NCBI RefSeq assembly: GCF_000143145.1
Contig: NC_014313.1
Span: forward strand, 1,116,001 to 1,180,000
Reading direction: 5' to 3'
Origin: Hyphomicrobium denitrificans ATCC 51888
Lineage (GTDB): Bacteria; Pseudomonadota; Alphaproteobacteria; Rhizobiales; Hyphomicrobiaceae
DNA: 64,000 nt
The translations under genes were made by a program, and so were the position numbers. A model generated the notes under the pieces. That model was not told the origin of the DNA. It worked only from the letters and a program-made list of their open reading frames with translations, and did no database searches. Shown here one piece after another: positions 34,021 to 41,783 of the stretch (position 1 is the first letter of the stretch; every line of letters begins with the position of its first letter).

Positions 34021-36300
34021 CTACTGCGCGCGCTGGGCGCCGGATGCGCCCGGCTCGCCGGAATATGAATCGAACAGCGTCGCGCGCCGGTCGGCGCGTT
34101 CGGGAGTCTTGGGATCCTTCGGATCTTGCGGCGCATTGGATGGCGGCGGCGTCGCTGGATCGCCAGGACCGCCTTCGGCCTTGCGTAGCGCCGTCGTCAG
34201 CGACTTCAGCACGGCGCGGGTTTTTTCCGACATGATGGTCTCGGGCTTGCCGGTTTCGTCCTTCGTCGCCGGTTCAAGTCCGGCCGCGACCTGCGCGGCC
34301 TTGATCGCCGCCAATCGTTGCTGCTCCTCGATCTGACGCGGATGCGGTTGCAGACCCGGGATCGTCGGAATGTTCATGTCAGCGTGTGCGACTGTCATCA
34401 AATCATGCCAGACGGGCGCCGCCTGATGGCCGCCGGTGACGCCCATGCGCATCGCGTGATTGTCGTCGTTGCCGATCCACACGCCCGCCACGTACTTGCC
34501 GGTGAAGCCCATGAACCACGCGTCCTTCGGGCCGGTCGAGGTGCCTGTTTTGCCCGCGACGTTGGTGAAATCGAGATTGGCCATGCCGCCGGTGCCTTCG
34601 TTGACGACGCGATAGAGCATCGTATTCATGCCTTCGGCCACCTGCCGCGAGACAACCTGCTCGGCCGGGGGCTCATCGCGTTCGCGCGAATAGAGGAGGT
34701 CGCCCTTCGACGTCGTGATGTCGAGGATGCCGTAGGGCTTGGCGCGCTTGCCGCCGTTGGCGAAGGTCGCGAAACCGCCGGTGTGTTCGAGCACCGTAAT
34801 GCCGCCGTCTCCGAGCGCCATCGAGCACGTCTTCTTGACGCCTTCGATGCCGAGACGCTTGGTCATCTCGATGACTTTCTCGCGCCCGACCGCGAAGGAG
34901 AGTTCCGTCGCGACCGTGTTCAGCGATTTCGCCAGCGCCTGCCAGAGCGGAAGCCTGCCGCCCGAGCCGCCGCCGCCGCCGTAGTTCGACGGCGACCAGT
35001 TTCCGCATGAGCGCGAGGCGTCGCGCACCATCGTGTCGGGCTTGTAGCCGTTCTCCAATGCTGCCGCGTAGACGTAGACCTTGAACGACGAGCCGGGCTG
35101 ACGCTTGGCGCGCGTCGCCCGGTTGAACTGGCTTTCGCCGTAGTCGGGGCCGCCGACGATGGCGCGCACCTTCCCGTCAGTTTCCATCACGACGATGGCG
35201 CCGGAATTGAAATGATCGGAGCGGCCGTTGCGTTTCAGCGTGGCGTTGAGCGCTTCTTCTGCCTGACGCTGCAGCGTGAGATCAACGGTTGTGCGCGCCG
35301 TCAGAACGTACTGGTCCTTGCCTTCGGCGAGCCGCTGAACTTCTTCGTACGCCCAATCGAGGAACCAGTCGGGGCTCGTCGACGTGCGGTTCTCGGCGAC
35401 GCGCGCCGGACTCATGCGCGCGGCATGAACCTGCCCTGCCGTGTAGTATCCGGCTTCGACGAGGTTATCGAGCACCTGATTGGTGCGGGCGCGCGAAGCC
35501 GCGAGATCGACGAGCGGCGAATATTTCGACGGAGCCTTGAACAGTCCGGCGAGCATGGCCGCTTCCGCCATCGTGATGTCGCGCACCGACTTGCCGAAAT
35601 AATACTGCGACGCGGCTTCGACGCCGAACGTGCCGCCGCCCATGTAGGCGCGATCGAAATAGAGTTTCAGGATCTGCCGCTTCGTGTAGCGGCTCTCAAG
35701 CAGGAAGGCGAGAAACAGCTCTTTGATTTTTCGCTGCAGCGAGCGTTCGGAAGACAGGAACAGGTTCTTGGCGAGCTGCTGCGTCAGCGTCGAGCCGCCC
35801 TGCACGACCTCGTTCGCCTGCACGTTCGTCAGCAGGGCGCGCATCGTGCCGAGCACGTCGATGCCGTAGTGCTCGAAGAAGCGGCGGTCTTCCGTCGACA
35901 GCGTCGCCTTGATGAGGACGTCTGGAATCTGATCGAGCGGCACCGCGTCGTTGTGCAGGATGCCGCGCTTGCCGATCTCGTTGCCGTTGACGTCGAGGAA
36001 CGTGACGGCGAACTTGCCGGTGAGGAACTTGCTTTCGTCGAATTCCTGGAAGGCGGGGAGCGCGAGTCCGTAGAGCACGACGAGGCCTCCGAACATCATC
36101 GTCAGGCCTTCGGAGGCGAATTCGTTCAGCAGGCGCCGCCAGCCGACGAGCTGGAAGCGCGCGAAGTAGCTCGAGCCGGCGTTCCAGTAATCCTTGATGC
36201 GAGACCAAGCCTCGCCAAGCGTCGAGTTGAGTTTCGAATCAAGGGCAAGCCAGTTGATGAAACGGTCGCGTCCGCCCTGTCTGAAGAACCAGTCGTTCAA
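34021..36300 (-). CDS. class A penicillin-binding protein 1A
   Basis: 759 residues. Cytoplasmic N-terminal stretch, one membrane segment (MMFGGLVVLYGLALPAF), GT51 glycosyltransferase (STEDRRFFEHYGIDVLG, GGSTLTQQLAKNLFLS, KRQILKLYFDRAYMGGG) and transpeptidase with SxxK in RQPGSSFKVYVY, SxN in AKSLNTVAT and KTGTS. Polymerises and crosslinks peptidoglycan. The start is a TTG at 36300; the preceding cytoplasmic segment matches alphaproteobacterial PBP1A proteins, so a later start is less likely. First gene of an operon with two DUF genes. Confidence 0.93.
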   Translation of the reverse strand: MNDWFFRQGGRDRFINWLALDSKLNSTLGEAWSRIKDYWNAGSSYFARFQLVGWRRLLNEFASEGLTMMFGGLVVLYGLALPAFQEFDESKFLTGKFAVTFLDVNGNEIGKRGILHNDAVPLDQIPDVLIKATLSTEDRRFFEHYGIDVLGTMRALLTNVQANEVVQGGSTLTQQLAKNLFLSSERSLQRKIKELFLAFLLESRYTKRQILKLYFDRAYMGGGTFGVEAASQYYFGKSVRDITMAEAAMLAGLFKAPSKYSPLVDLAASRARTNQVLDNLVEAGYYTAGQVHAARMSPARVAENRTSTSPDWFLDWAYEEVQRLAEGKDQYVLTARTTVDLTLQRQAEEALNATLKRNGRSDHFNSGAIVVMETDGKVRAIVGGPDYGESQFNRATRAKRQPGSSFKVYVYAAALENGYKPDTMVRDASRSCGNWSPSNYGGGGGSGGRLPLWQALAKSLNTVATELSFAVGREKVIEMTKRLGIEGVKKTCSMALGDGGITVLEHTGGFATFANGGKRAKPYGILDITTSKGDLLYSRERDEPPAEQVVSRQVAEGMNTMLYRVVNEGTGGMANLDFTNVAGKTGTSTGPKDAWFMGFTGKYVAGVWIGNDDNHAMRMGVTGGHQAAPVWHDLMTVAHADMNIPTIPGLQPHPRQIEEQQRLAAIKAAQVAAGLEPATKDETGKPETIMSEKTRAVLKSLTTALRKAEGGPGDPATPPPSNAPQDPKDPKTPERADRRATLFDSYSGEPGASGAQRAQ

Positions 36301-36425
36301 GACCCGTCACCCCTTGCCACGTCGACCCGACGGCAGACTTGCCTTGCGGGGCACGTGGGATTAAGCCCCTTCAGCACCAAAACACGTGACGCATTGCAAG
36401 CACTATTGCGGCGCCTCCCTGCTGG

Positions 36426-37046
36426 ATGCACCGCAAACCTTCAGCGACGGACGTTAGGCGTCGCAAGGCGACCAAATTGTGGTCAATTCGGCGGCGCTGG
36501 CAAGTGAAAGAGAGACTGACGTTGGACGGCGACAGCCAACCCTTCTGGAAGACCAAAACTCTTGAACAGCTGTCGCCCGAAGAGTGGGAATCGCTCTGCG
36601 ACGGCTGTGGCCGCTGCTGCCTGATCAAGCTCGAGGACGAAGACACGAGCGAGGTCTACACCACGAAGCTCGCCTGCAGTATGCTGAACGTGCGGACCTG
36701 CCAGTGCAAGGATTATGCGAATCGCTTCAGCAAGATGCCGGATTGCCTGCAGATCGACGTCAAACGGGCGCGCGAGCTGAAATGGCTGCCGCCGACGTGC
36801 GGCTATCGCATCGTCGACGAAGGGCGCGATCTGCCGTGGTGGCATCCGCTGATTTCCGGGTCGCCCGAGACGGTGCATCAGGCGGGCATCGCGGTCAGCT
36901 CGTTCGCGATGAGCGAGAAGCGCGTCAAGGAAGAGAACTACTGGCGCTACATCATCCCGGATTTAAGCACTGAGGAGCAGCAGGCTGCGCCTGAGCAGCC
37001 TCGCCAACGCAAGGAACGCGTGGCTTCTTCGGGTCGATCACGTTGA
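36426..37046 (+). CDS. ycgN: YcgN/UPF0260 cysteine-cluster protein
   Basis: Up to 206 residues. [20 protein letters not shown] carries the CxxCxxCC cluster, followed by [32 protein letters not shown] and [20 protein letters not shown]; together they can bind a metal or Fe-S group. The family is cytoplasmic and of unknown function. The start is uncertain: a TTG near 36522 would give the usual short lead before [12 protein letters not shown], whereas ATG 36426 adds ~32 unusual residues. Confidence 0.88.
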   Translation: MHRKPSATDVRRRKATKLWSIRRRWQVKERLTLDGDSQPFWKTKTLEQLSPEEWESLCDGCGRCCLIKLEDEDTSEVYTTKLACSMLNVRTCQCKDYANRFSKMPDCLQIDVKRARELKWLPPTCGYRIVDEGRDLPWWHPLISGSPETVHQAGIAVSSFAMSEKRVKEENYWRYIIPDLSTEEQQAAPEQPRQRKERVASSGRSR

Positions 37047-37280
37047 CGCGGAGAAACTTATCCTCGCTTGCCGGAGCTGATTTATACTTGGACGGTTTGA
37101 CTTCCAGATCTCTATAATTTCAAATATTTTCAATTAGTTATGTCGTTTTCTCAATTGACAGCGTGACGCTTCTCGGGCATCATCTCTGTATAACGCGGAA
37201 AGTGTGAGACGACGATCTCACCGAAATCCTGGCCGTTGCGCCGAACGCGTTTCCCGAAATCTTCAAAAGGTGAGCAGTGC
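37047..37280 (+). promoter_or_regulatory. promoter region of the GTA cluster with a gafYZ-type site and AT-rich tract
   Basis: AACTTATCCTCGC at 37055-37067 differs by one base from the half-site flanking the gafYZ-like genes. It is followed by one of the most AT-rich stretches seen (about 37080-37160), with a TATAAT at 37113, an imperfect IHF-like sequence at 37118-37130 and a TTGACA at 37155. The first GTA gene starts at 37281 with AAGGTGAG as ribosome site. In Caulobacter GafY acts with IHF at the GTA promoter; a similar layout here is inferred. Confidence 0.5.
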
Positions 37281-37697
37281 ATGGCAGCGGCATCGAGCGC
37301 GCGGCGAACGACGACGCGTGTCCGCTCGAAGAAAATTGCCCCGCGCGCTGCGGCCGGCTCCCCGCAGGGGAGTCGCAGCGCGCCAGCAAAGAAGTCAAAA
37401 CCTGGCGCCCTCGTGCAACGTGTCTACAACACGATCGATGGCGAACTCGAAAAACTCGAAAAGCAGAAGGGGCTCACGTCGCAGGATCGCGAGCGTGCGT
37501 CCCGGGCTCTGTCGCAGATGGTCAATGCATTGGAGAAAGCCGTTGAGATGCAACGCGAGATGACGAAGCGAAAGGCAACGGGAGGCGACGCCAAGAGCAA
37601 GGAGGCGCTGGCTCATGCGGAAGACTTACGCCGCGAAATTGCGGAACGTCTTGAACGCCTCAATCGCAAACGGACGTCTCAGCGACATTCTGAATGA
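37281..37697 (+). CDS. GTA gp1-like protein, small terminase candidate
   Basis: 138 residues. Basic disordered N terminus (residues 1-40), then two long helices (YNTIDGELEKLEKQKGL; ASRALSQMVNALEKAVEMQR; LAHAEDLRREIAERLERL). It overlaps the terminase large subunit start by 83 bp. In R. capsulatus the gene in this position is the small terminase, and the helical content fits; no clear HTH is visible. A palindromic element (37343-37383) is read in frame inside the N-terminal tail as RAAAGSPQGSRSA. The function is inferred from position. Confidence 0.65.
   Translation: MAAASSARRTTTRVRSKKIAPRAAAGSPQGSRSAPAKKSKPGALVQRVYNTIDGELEKLEKQKGLTSQDRERASRALSQMVNALEKAVEMQREMTKRKATGGDAKSKEALAHAEDLRREIAERLERLNRKRTSQRHSE
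37343..37383 (+). repeat. 41-nt palindromic element, copy 1 (inside gp1)
   Basis: Arms GCGCGCTGCG / CGCAGCGCGC; inner stem CTCCCC-GCA-GGGGAG; asymmetric GCCGG left and T right; tail CAGCAAAG. In frame in the gp1 gene. Confidence 0.9.
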
Positions 37698-39117
37698 GCT
37701 TTCCGCCGCCGAGCTGGAGTTCATCGCGCATGATTGGGAATTGTGGGCGCGGGACGAACAGTTGAGTCCTTTGTTGGCGCTCGGCGACTCGCGTTCCGCG
37801 AGCCGGCCGCCGAGCGCGCTCGATGATGCACGAGATTCGCCCAACAACGCCGCGCCTTGCGGCCGGCTCCGCGAAGCGGAGTCGCAAGGCGCAATCAGAC
37901 AATGGCGCGTGTGGATGCTGCTTGGCGGACGCGGGTCGGGAAAGACACGCGCAGGTGCGGAGTGGATCAGAGGCCTTGCCTGCGGCGAAGAGCCAGGGCC
38001 GCGCTCGGCGGCCGGCTCGCGGAACGCGAGTCGCCGAGCGCCAACAAAAGAATCCCCGCGCATTGCGCTAGTCGGCAAGACGCTCGCAGACGTGCGCAAC
38101 GTGATGATCGAAGGGCAATCGGGTTTGCTCGCGGTGCATCCGGCGCGCGAACGGCCGGTGTTCGAGCCGTCGAAGCGGCGGCTGATATGGCCGAACGGCG
38201 CGGTGGCGGAATTGTTCTCGGCGGACGAAGCGGAAGCTCTGCGCGGGCCGCAGTTCACCGCCGCCTGGTGCGACGAGCTTGCGAAATGGCGGAACGCGGA
38301 AAAGGCGTGGGACATGCTGCAGTTTGCGCTTCGTCTCGGAGATGCGCCGCGCGCCTGCGTGACGACGACGCCGCGAGCGACGAAGCTTTTGAAATCGATT
38401 ATCGCGGACGAAGCGACCGTGACCGTCAATCTCGCGACGGCGGACAACGCGTTGAACCTCGCGCCGACGTTCCTCGCGGAGATGACGCGGCGTTACGCGG
38501 GCTCGGCGATCGGGCGGCAGGAATTGCTCGGCGAAATCGTCGAGGATGCGAGCGACGGCCTGTGGCGGCGGCATTGGATCGAGGAGGCGCGCGTCGATGC
38601 GGCGCCCGAGATGCAACGCGTCGTCGTGGCTGTCGATCCGCCGGTAACGGCGACGGCCGCGTCGGATGCGTGCGGAATTGTCGTTGCGGGATTGGGTGTC
38701 GACAAGCGCGCCTACGTTCTCGCCGATCGCACCGTACAGGGACGAACGCCTGAAATCTGGGCGCGTGCGGCGCTTTCCGCGTTCGACGATTACGAAGCCG
38801 ACCGCATGGTCGCCGAAGTCAATCAAGGCGGAGATCTCGTCGTCTCCGTGTTGCAGCAGTTTCGACAGAATTTCCCCGTCGTCAAAGTCAGAGCGACGCG
38901 GGGAAAATGGGTTAGGGCCGAGCCGGTCGCGGCGCTCTACGCGGAAGGCCGCGTGGCGCACGTCGGCCGGCTCGACGCGCTCGAGGATCAGATGTGTACG
39001 TTTGGGTCCGACGGCACGGTCAAGGGCCGCAGCCCCGATCGCTCCGACGCGCTCGTCTGGGCAATCACGGATTTGCTGTTGAGCGACGCGCTGAAACCGA
39101 CGGTGAGGATGTTGTGA
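37615..39117 (+). CDS. GTA terminase large subunit (gp2-like)
   Basis: 500 residues, ATPase plus nuclease that fills heads with DNA. Walker A is MLLGGRGSGKTRAGAEW (about residues 101-117), Walker B-like WCDELAKW, coupling TTTPRATKLLK, and nuclease region VAVDPPVTATAASDACGIVV with downstream VAEVNQGGDLV and SPDRSDALVWAI. Three palindromic elements are translated in frame: residues ~55-68 (ALGDSRSASRPPS), ~80-93 (APCGRLREAESQG) and ~129-142 (RSAAGSRNASRRA), the last in a different frame of the element and just after the P-loop helix. Core motifs are intact, so function is probably kept. Confidence 0.94.
   Translation: MRKTYAAKLRNVLNASIANGRLSDILNELSAAELEFIAHDWELWARDEQLSPLLALGDSRSASRPPSALDDARDSPNNAAPCGRLREAESQGAIRQWRVWMLLGGRGSGKTRAGAEWIRGLACGEEPGPRSAAGSRNASRRAPTKESPRIALVGKTLADVRNVMIEGQSGLLAVHPARERPVFEPSKRRLIWPNGAVAELFSADEAEALRGPQFTAAWCDELAKWRNAEKAWDMLQFALRLGDAPRACVTTTPRATKLLKSIIADEATVTVNLATADNALNLAPTFLAEMTRRYAGSAIGRQELLGEIVEDASDGLWRRHWIEEARVDAAPEMQRVVVAVDPPVTATAASDACGIVVAGLGVDKRAYVLADRTVQGRTPEIWARAALSAFDDYEADRMVAEVNQGGDLVVSVLQQFRQNFPVVKVRATRGKWVRAEPVAALYAEGRVAHVGRLDALEDQMCTFGSDGTVKGRSPDRSDALVWAITDLLLSDALKPTVRML
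37777..37817 (-). repeat. 41-nt palindromic element, copy 2 (inside terminase)
   Basis: Arms GCGCTCGGCG / CGCCGAGCGC; inner stem CTCGCG-TTC-CGCGAG; A on the left, CCGGC on the right, i.e. inverted orientation; preceded by CTTTGTTG (tail reversed). Confidence 0.93.
37852..37892 (+). repeat. 41-nt palindromic element, copy 3 (inside terminase)
   Basis: Arms GCGCCTTGCG / CGCAAGGCGC; inner stem CTCCGC-GAA-GCGGAG. Arms differ from copy 2 but remain fully complementary. Confidence 0.93.
38001..38041 (+). repeat. 41-nt palindromic element, copy 4 (inside terminase)
   Basis: Arms GCGCTCGGCG / CGCCGAGCGC; inner stem CTCGCG-GAA-CGCGAG; tail CAACAAAAG. Exact reverse complement of copy 2 over 41 nt. 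Confidence 0.93.
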
Positions 39118-39123
39118 TCTTCT

Positions 39124-39272
39124 CCCTCTCCCCGCGTGCGGGGAGAGGGTTGGGGTGAGGGGCGGCGGCAAGTACTGCTCGCGAGGCTGCCCCTCACCCT
39201 GACCCTCTCCCCATGAAGAATGGGGAGAGGGAAGGTTGGTTCACTTCCTCTCTCCGCGTGCGGGGAGAGCGG
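39124..39272. repeat. cluster of C-rich/G-rich hairpin repeats between terminase and portal
   Basis: Three hairpins: CCCTCTCCCCGC/GCGGGGAGAGGG (39124-39149), CCCTCTCCCCAT/ATGGGGAGAGGG (39203-39231), and a shorter CTCTCCGC form near 39247-39272. The first lies 6 nt after the terminase stop. This type of CCCTCTCCCC repeat is widespread between genes in alphaproteobacteria. Confidence 0.85.
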
Positions 39273-39301
39273 ACGCCTGCAGAACTTCAAAAGGACAATG
39301 C

Positions 39302-41329
39302 ATGTCGATTTTTTCGGAGGCGCTGACGCGCTGGCTGCCGATGCATCTGCGCGCGCCAGGCAACATAGGCGGTGCGACTGGCGCTTTTGGCCGGCTCCGC
39401 GAAGCGGCGTCGGAAGGTGGCACAAAAAGTTCAGATACGTTTCGAGGTGCGACTGCGCCTTCCGGCCGGCTCCCCGGAGGGGAGTCGGAAGGCGCAAATA
39501 TAAGAGAAGCAAAAGCCACCGCGACGGGTCCGCTCATTGCTTATCATAATCTCGGTGAGCCGGTGTGGGCGCCGCGTGACTACTCCGCCTTCGCACGCGA
39601 AGGCTTCATGCAGAATGCCATCGTCTATCGCTGCGTGCGCATGATAGCGGAGGCCGCCGCCTCGATCCCCTTGCTTCTCTACGAGGGCACGACGGAGATC
39701 GAGGATCATCCGCTGATCGGGCTGCTCCGGCGGCCGAGCCTCGATCACACCGGCACCGATTTTCTGGAAGCCTGGTACGGCTTCTTGCTGGTCTCGGGCA
39801 ACGCCTACGTCGAAGCCGTTGCTCTCGATGGAGAGCTGCGCGAGCTGCACATTCTGCGCCCCGACCGCATGAAGGTGATCCCGGGCGTCGACGGCTGGCC
39901 AGAGGGTTACGAATACTCCGTCAACGGACGGTCTGTGCGTTTCGCCGACGATGTTGTCGAGGGCGTGCGCCCGATCCTGCATCTGAAGCTCTTTCATCCC
40001 GTCAACGATCACTACGGCATGAGCCCGATCGAGGCGGCGGCAACCGCGATCGATATTCACAACACGGCAGCGGGCTGGAACAAGGCGCTGCTCGACAACT
40101 CCGCGCGGCCGTCCGGCGCTCTCGTTTATGCCGCGTCGAACGGTCAGATGACGGACGATCAGTTTACGCGCCTGAAAAGCGAACTCGAAACGAACTTCCA
40201 GGGTGCGCGCGCAGCCGGACGTCCGTTGCTGCTCGAAGGCGGTCTCGACTGGAAGCCGTTGTCGCTGTCGCCCAAGGACATGGACTTCATCGAGGCGAAG
40301 AACGCCGCCGCGCGCGAAATCGCGCTGGCGATCGGCGTGCCGCCGATGCTGCTCGGCATTCCGGGAGACAATACGTACTCGAACTATCAGGAAGCGCAGC
40401 GCGCCTTCTGGCGTCAAACCGTTCTGCCGCTGGTGAATCGCACGGCGCGGGCGCTGGCGAACTGGCTGGCGCCGGGGTTTGAGAGACACTCGGCGTTCGG
40501 AGCCAGGGATGAGTCTTTGTTTGCGCTTGGCGACTCGCGTTCCGCGAGCCGGCCGCGAGGCACGGGCTTGTTTCTAGAGTTGAGGCCAGACCTCGACCAG
40601 ATCGAAGCGCTTGCGCCTGAACGCGACGCGCTGTGGAAACGTCTGGAGGCAACAAGCTTCCTAACCGTCGACGAGAAGCGCGCCGCGGCGGGATATGATG
40701 CGCAAGCCGGCAGCGCGGGCGGATTAAAGTACAACCCCTATCATGACGAGCTTGGTCGCTTTACACACGCGGATGGTGCCACGGCACCAAGCGACGGCCA
40801 AACGCGTGTAGCACAGGCACGTCGACCTTCCTCGACTATCAGAATTGGCGGACAACCGGTCGAAGCGACCCCGGCTGAGATCATGCGTTTGTCGAACGCG
40901 ACGACTGCAGCGAACGCTGCAACGGCACGGGTCCGCGAAATAGACCCGAACTGGCGTCCGTCGCCGCAGGTCTATGAAACGGTCGAAGGCGCAATATCAG
41001 CCCGCGAAGCCGAAGCGCGTCAGGCCCAGGCGCGATTTCAGGAACTTCGTAGAGATGCGATACCCAATACAAATTCATCGTGGGGCGCTAATAGATTGGG
41101 CAAGGAGCTTCGGAACAGAGGATACATATACGAGGGACCTGCGAGAAGTCCGGGCGAAGTGTACAGAAATGACGATACAAGGGAGCAAGTTCGGATAATG
41201 AGAAGACCCACAAGTGGTCCGTCTAGAAATGAAACCGCTCAGAAATTTTACAACGAAAATTATTACCGCTATCGGCCAGCAGATGATCAGCCGTGGGGCG
41301 CCGCGATAACAATACCGGATAAGCACTAG
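39302..41329 (+). CDS. GTA portal protein (gp3-like) with long C-terminal extension resembling a polymorphic toxin
   Basis: 675 residues against ~400-430 usual. Residues ~95-405 are the HK97-type portal (FMQNAIVYRCVRMIAEAAAS, RPDRMKVIPGVDGW, FHPVNDHYGMSPIEAA, PPMLLGIPGDNTYSNYQEAQ). WKRLEATSFLTVDEKRAAAG (about 445-465) is the usual portal end. Then comes KYNPYHDELGRFTHADG (about 476-492), a linker type found before variable C-terminal domains of phage head toxins, and a ~125-residue domain (DPNWRPSPQVYETVEGAISA ... FYNENYYRYRPADDQPWG). A small gene follows 9 bp on, and both are repeated downstream. Three palindromic elements are read in frame (residues ~27-40, 52-65, 408-421). Start 39302 is set by AAGGA. 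Portal role firm; toxin role inferred. Confidence 0.9.
   Translation: MSIFSEALTRWLPMHLRAPGNIGGATGAFGRLREAASEGGTKSSDTFRGATAPSGRLPGGESEGANIREAKATATGPLIAYHNLGEPVWAPRDYSAFAREGFMQNAIVYRCVRMIAEAAASIPLLLYEGTTEIEDHPLIGLLRRPSLDHTGTDFLEAWYGFLLVSGNAYVEAVALDGELRELHILRPDRMKVIPGVDGWPEGYEYSVNGRSVRFADDVVEGVRPILHLKLFHPVNDHYGMSPIEAAATAIDIHNTAAGWNKALLDNSARPSGALVYAASNGQMTDDQFTRLKSELETNFQGARAAGRPLLLEGGLDWKPLSLSPKDMDFIEAKNAAAREIALAIGVPPMLLGIPGDNTYSNYQEAQRAFWRQTVLPLVNRTARALANWLAPGFERHSAFGARDESLFALGDSRSASRPRGTGLFLELRPDLDQIEALAPERDALWKRLEATSFLTVDEKRAAAGYDAQAGSAGGLKYNPYHDELGRFTHADGATAPSDGQTRVAQARRPSSTIRIGGQPVEATPAEIMRLSNATTAANAATARVREIDPNWRPSPQVYETVEGAISAREAEARQAQARFQELRRDAIPNTNSSWGANRLGKELRNRGYIYEGPARSPGEVYRNDDTREQVRIMRRPTSGPSRNETAQKFYNENYYRYRPADDQPWGAAITIPDKH
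39381..39421 (+). repeat. 41-nt palindromic element, copy 5, degenerate (inside portal)
   Basis: GCGCTTTTG then GCCGG, CTCCGC-GAA-GCGGCG, T, CGGAAGGTGGC. The arms no longer pair well; core and tail (ACAAAAAG) are recognisable. Read in frame as AFGRLREAASEGG. Confidence 0.75.
39455..39495 (+). repeat. 41-nt palindromic element, copy 6 (inside portal)
   Basis: Arms GCGCCTTCCG / CGGAAGGCGC; inner stem CTCCCC-GGA-GGGGAG; tail AAATATAAG. Read as APSGRLPGGESEG. Confidence 0.93.
40523..40563 (-). repeat. 41-nt palindromic element, copy 7 (inside portal)
   Basis: Left arm GCGCTTGGCG, inner stem CTCGCG-TTC-CGCGAG, CCGGC, right arm CGCGAGGCAC, which has decayed. Preceded by CTTTGTTT. Read as ALGDSRSASRPRG, almost the same peptide as copy 2. 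Confidence 0.85.
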
Positions 41330-41338
41330 GAATTATGA

Positions 41339-41740
41339 GTGGACATCAAGATGCGAGAATTCGAGAAACGAATATTGTCCGAACTCGAAGAGGCGGGCCA
41401 GGAAAACTTCCCAACACTACTCAACACAATTGTCACTCCTACTGGGAATGCAAGCGAGAGAAATGAATTTCAAACTGCGCTGACCAATTTGCTGCAGAAT
41501 GGGTTCATAAAAATTGGATTGGAGCGAGACGCTAACAGGCGGCTCAAAAATATGTCTGATGAGGATTCGTTTGCTCTGCTAACTCGAATCACAGAGCACC
41601 TCGTGTTTAAAACACAATCGGGACACTGGACAGGAGGCGCACGACCCTGGCCCGAAGTCGTCTATACCGAGATGGGTAAAGTCGAAGGAAGAAAAATTCT
41701 TCAGGAATTTGGCTATCAGTGGTGGCGTCAAAAAGATTAA
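41339..41740 (+). CDS. putative immunity protein 1, paired with portal C-terminal domain
   Basis: 133 residues from GTG 41339 (an ATG at 41351 would give MREFEKRILSELEEAG). AGGA overlapping the portal stop lies 7 nt before the GTG. Small, charged and soluble; pattern LLNTIVTPTG, NLLQNGFIKIG, SDEDSFALLTRITEHLVF, GYQWWRQKD. The gene at 42560 is a clear paralogue with the same spaced residues. DNA here is visibly AT-richer than the flanking GTA genes, as expected of an exchanged cassette. It belongs to no GTA family I know. The immunity role is inferred from position, size and duplication with the neighbouring tail. Confidence 0.65.
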   Translation: MDIKMREFEKRILSELEEAGQENFPTLLNTIVTPTGNASERNEFQTALTNLLQNGFIKIGLERDANRRLKNMSDEDSFALLTRITEHLVFKTQSGHWTGGARPWPEVVYTEMGKVEGRKILQEFGYQWWRQKD

Positions 41741-41749
41741 ATCCTTACT

Positions 41750-41780
41750 CCCAAACGCGATGCGCTCTGGAAACGCCTAG
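41750..41780 (+). pseudogene. portal 3'-end remnant, start of duplicated cassette
   Basis: PKRDALWKRL is encoded here, matching PERDALWKRL of the portal. The frame then runs into the palindromic element and stops. The continuation (EAASFLTSDEKRAAAGYDA) resumes in another frame after the element. Confidence 0.75.
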
Positions 41781-41783
41781 CTT

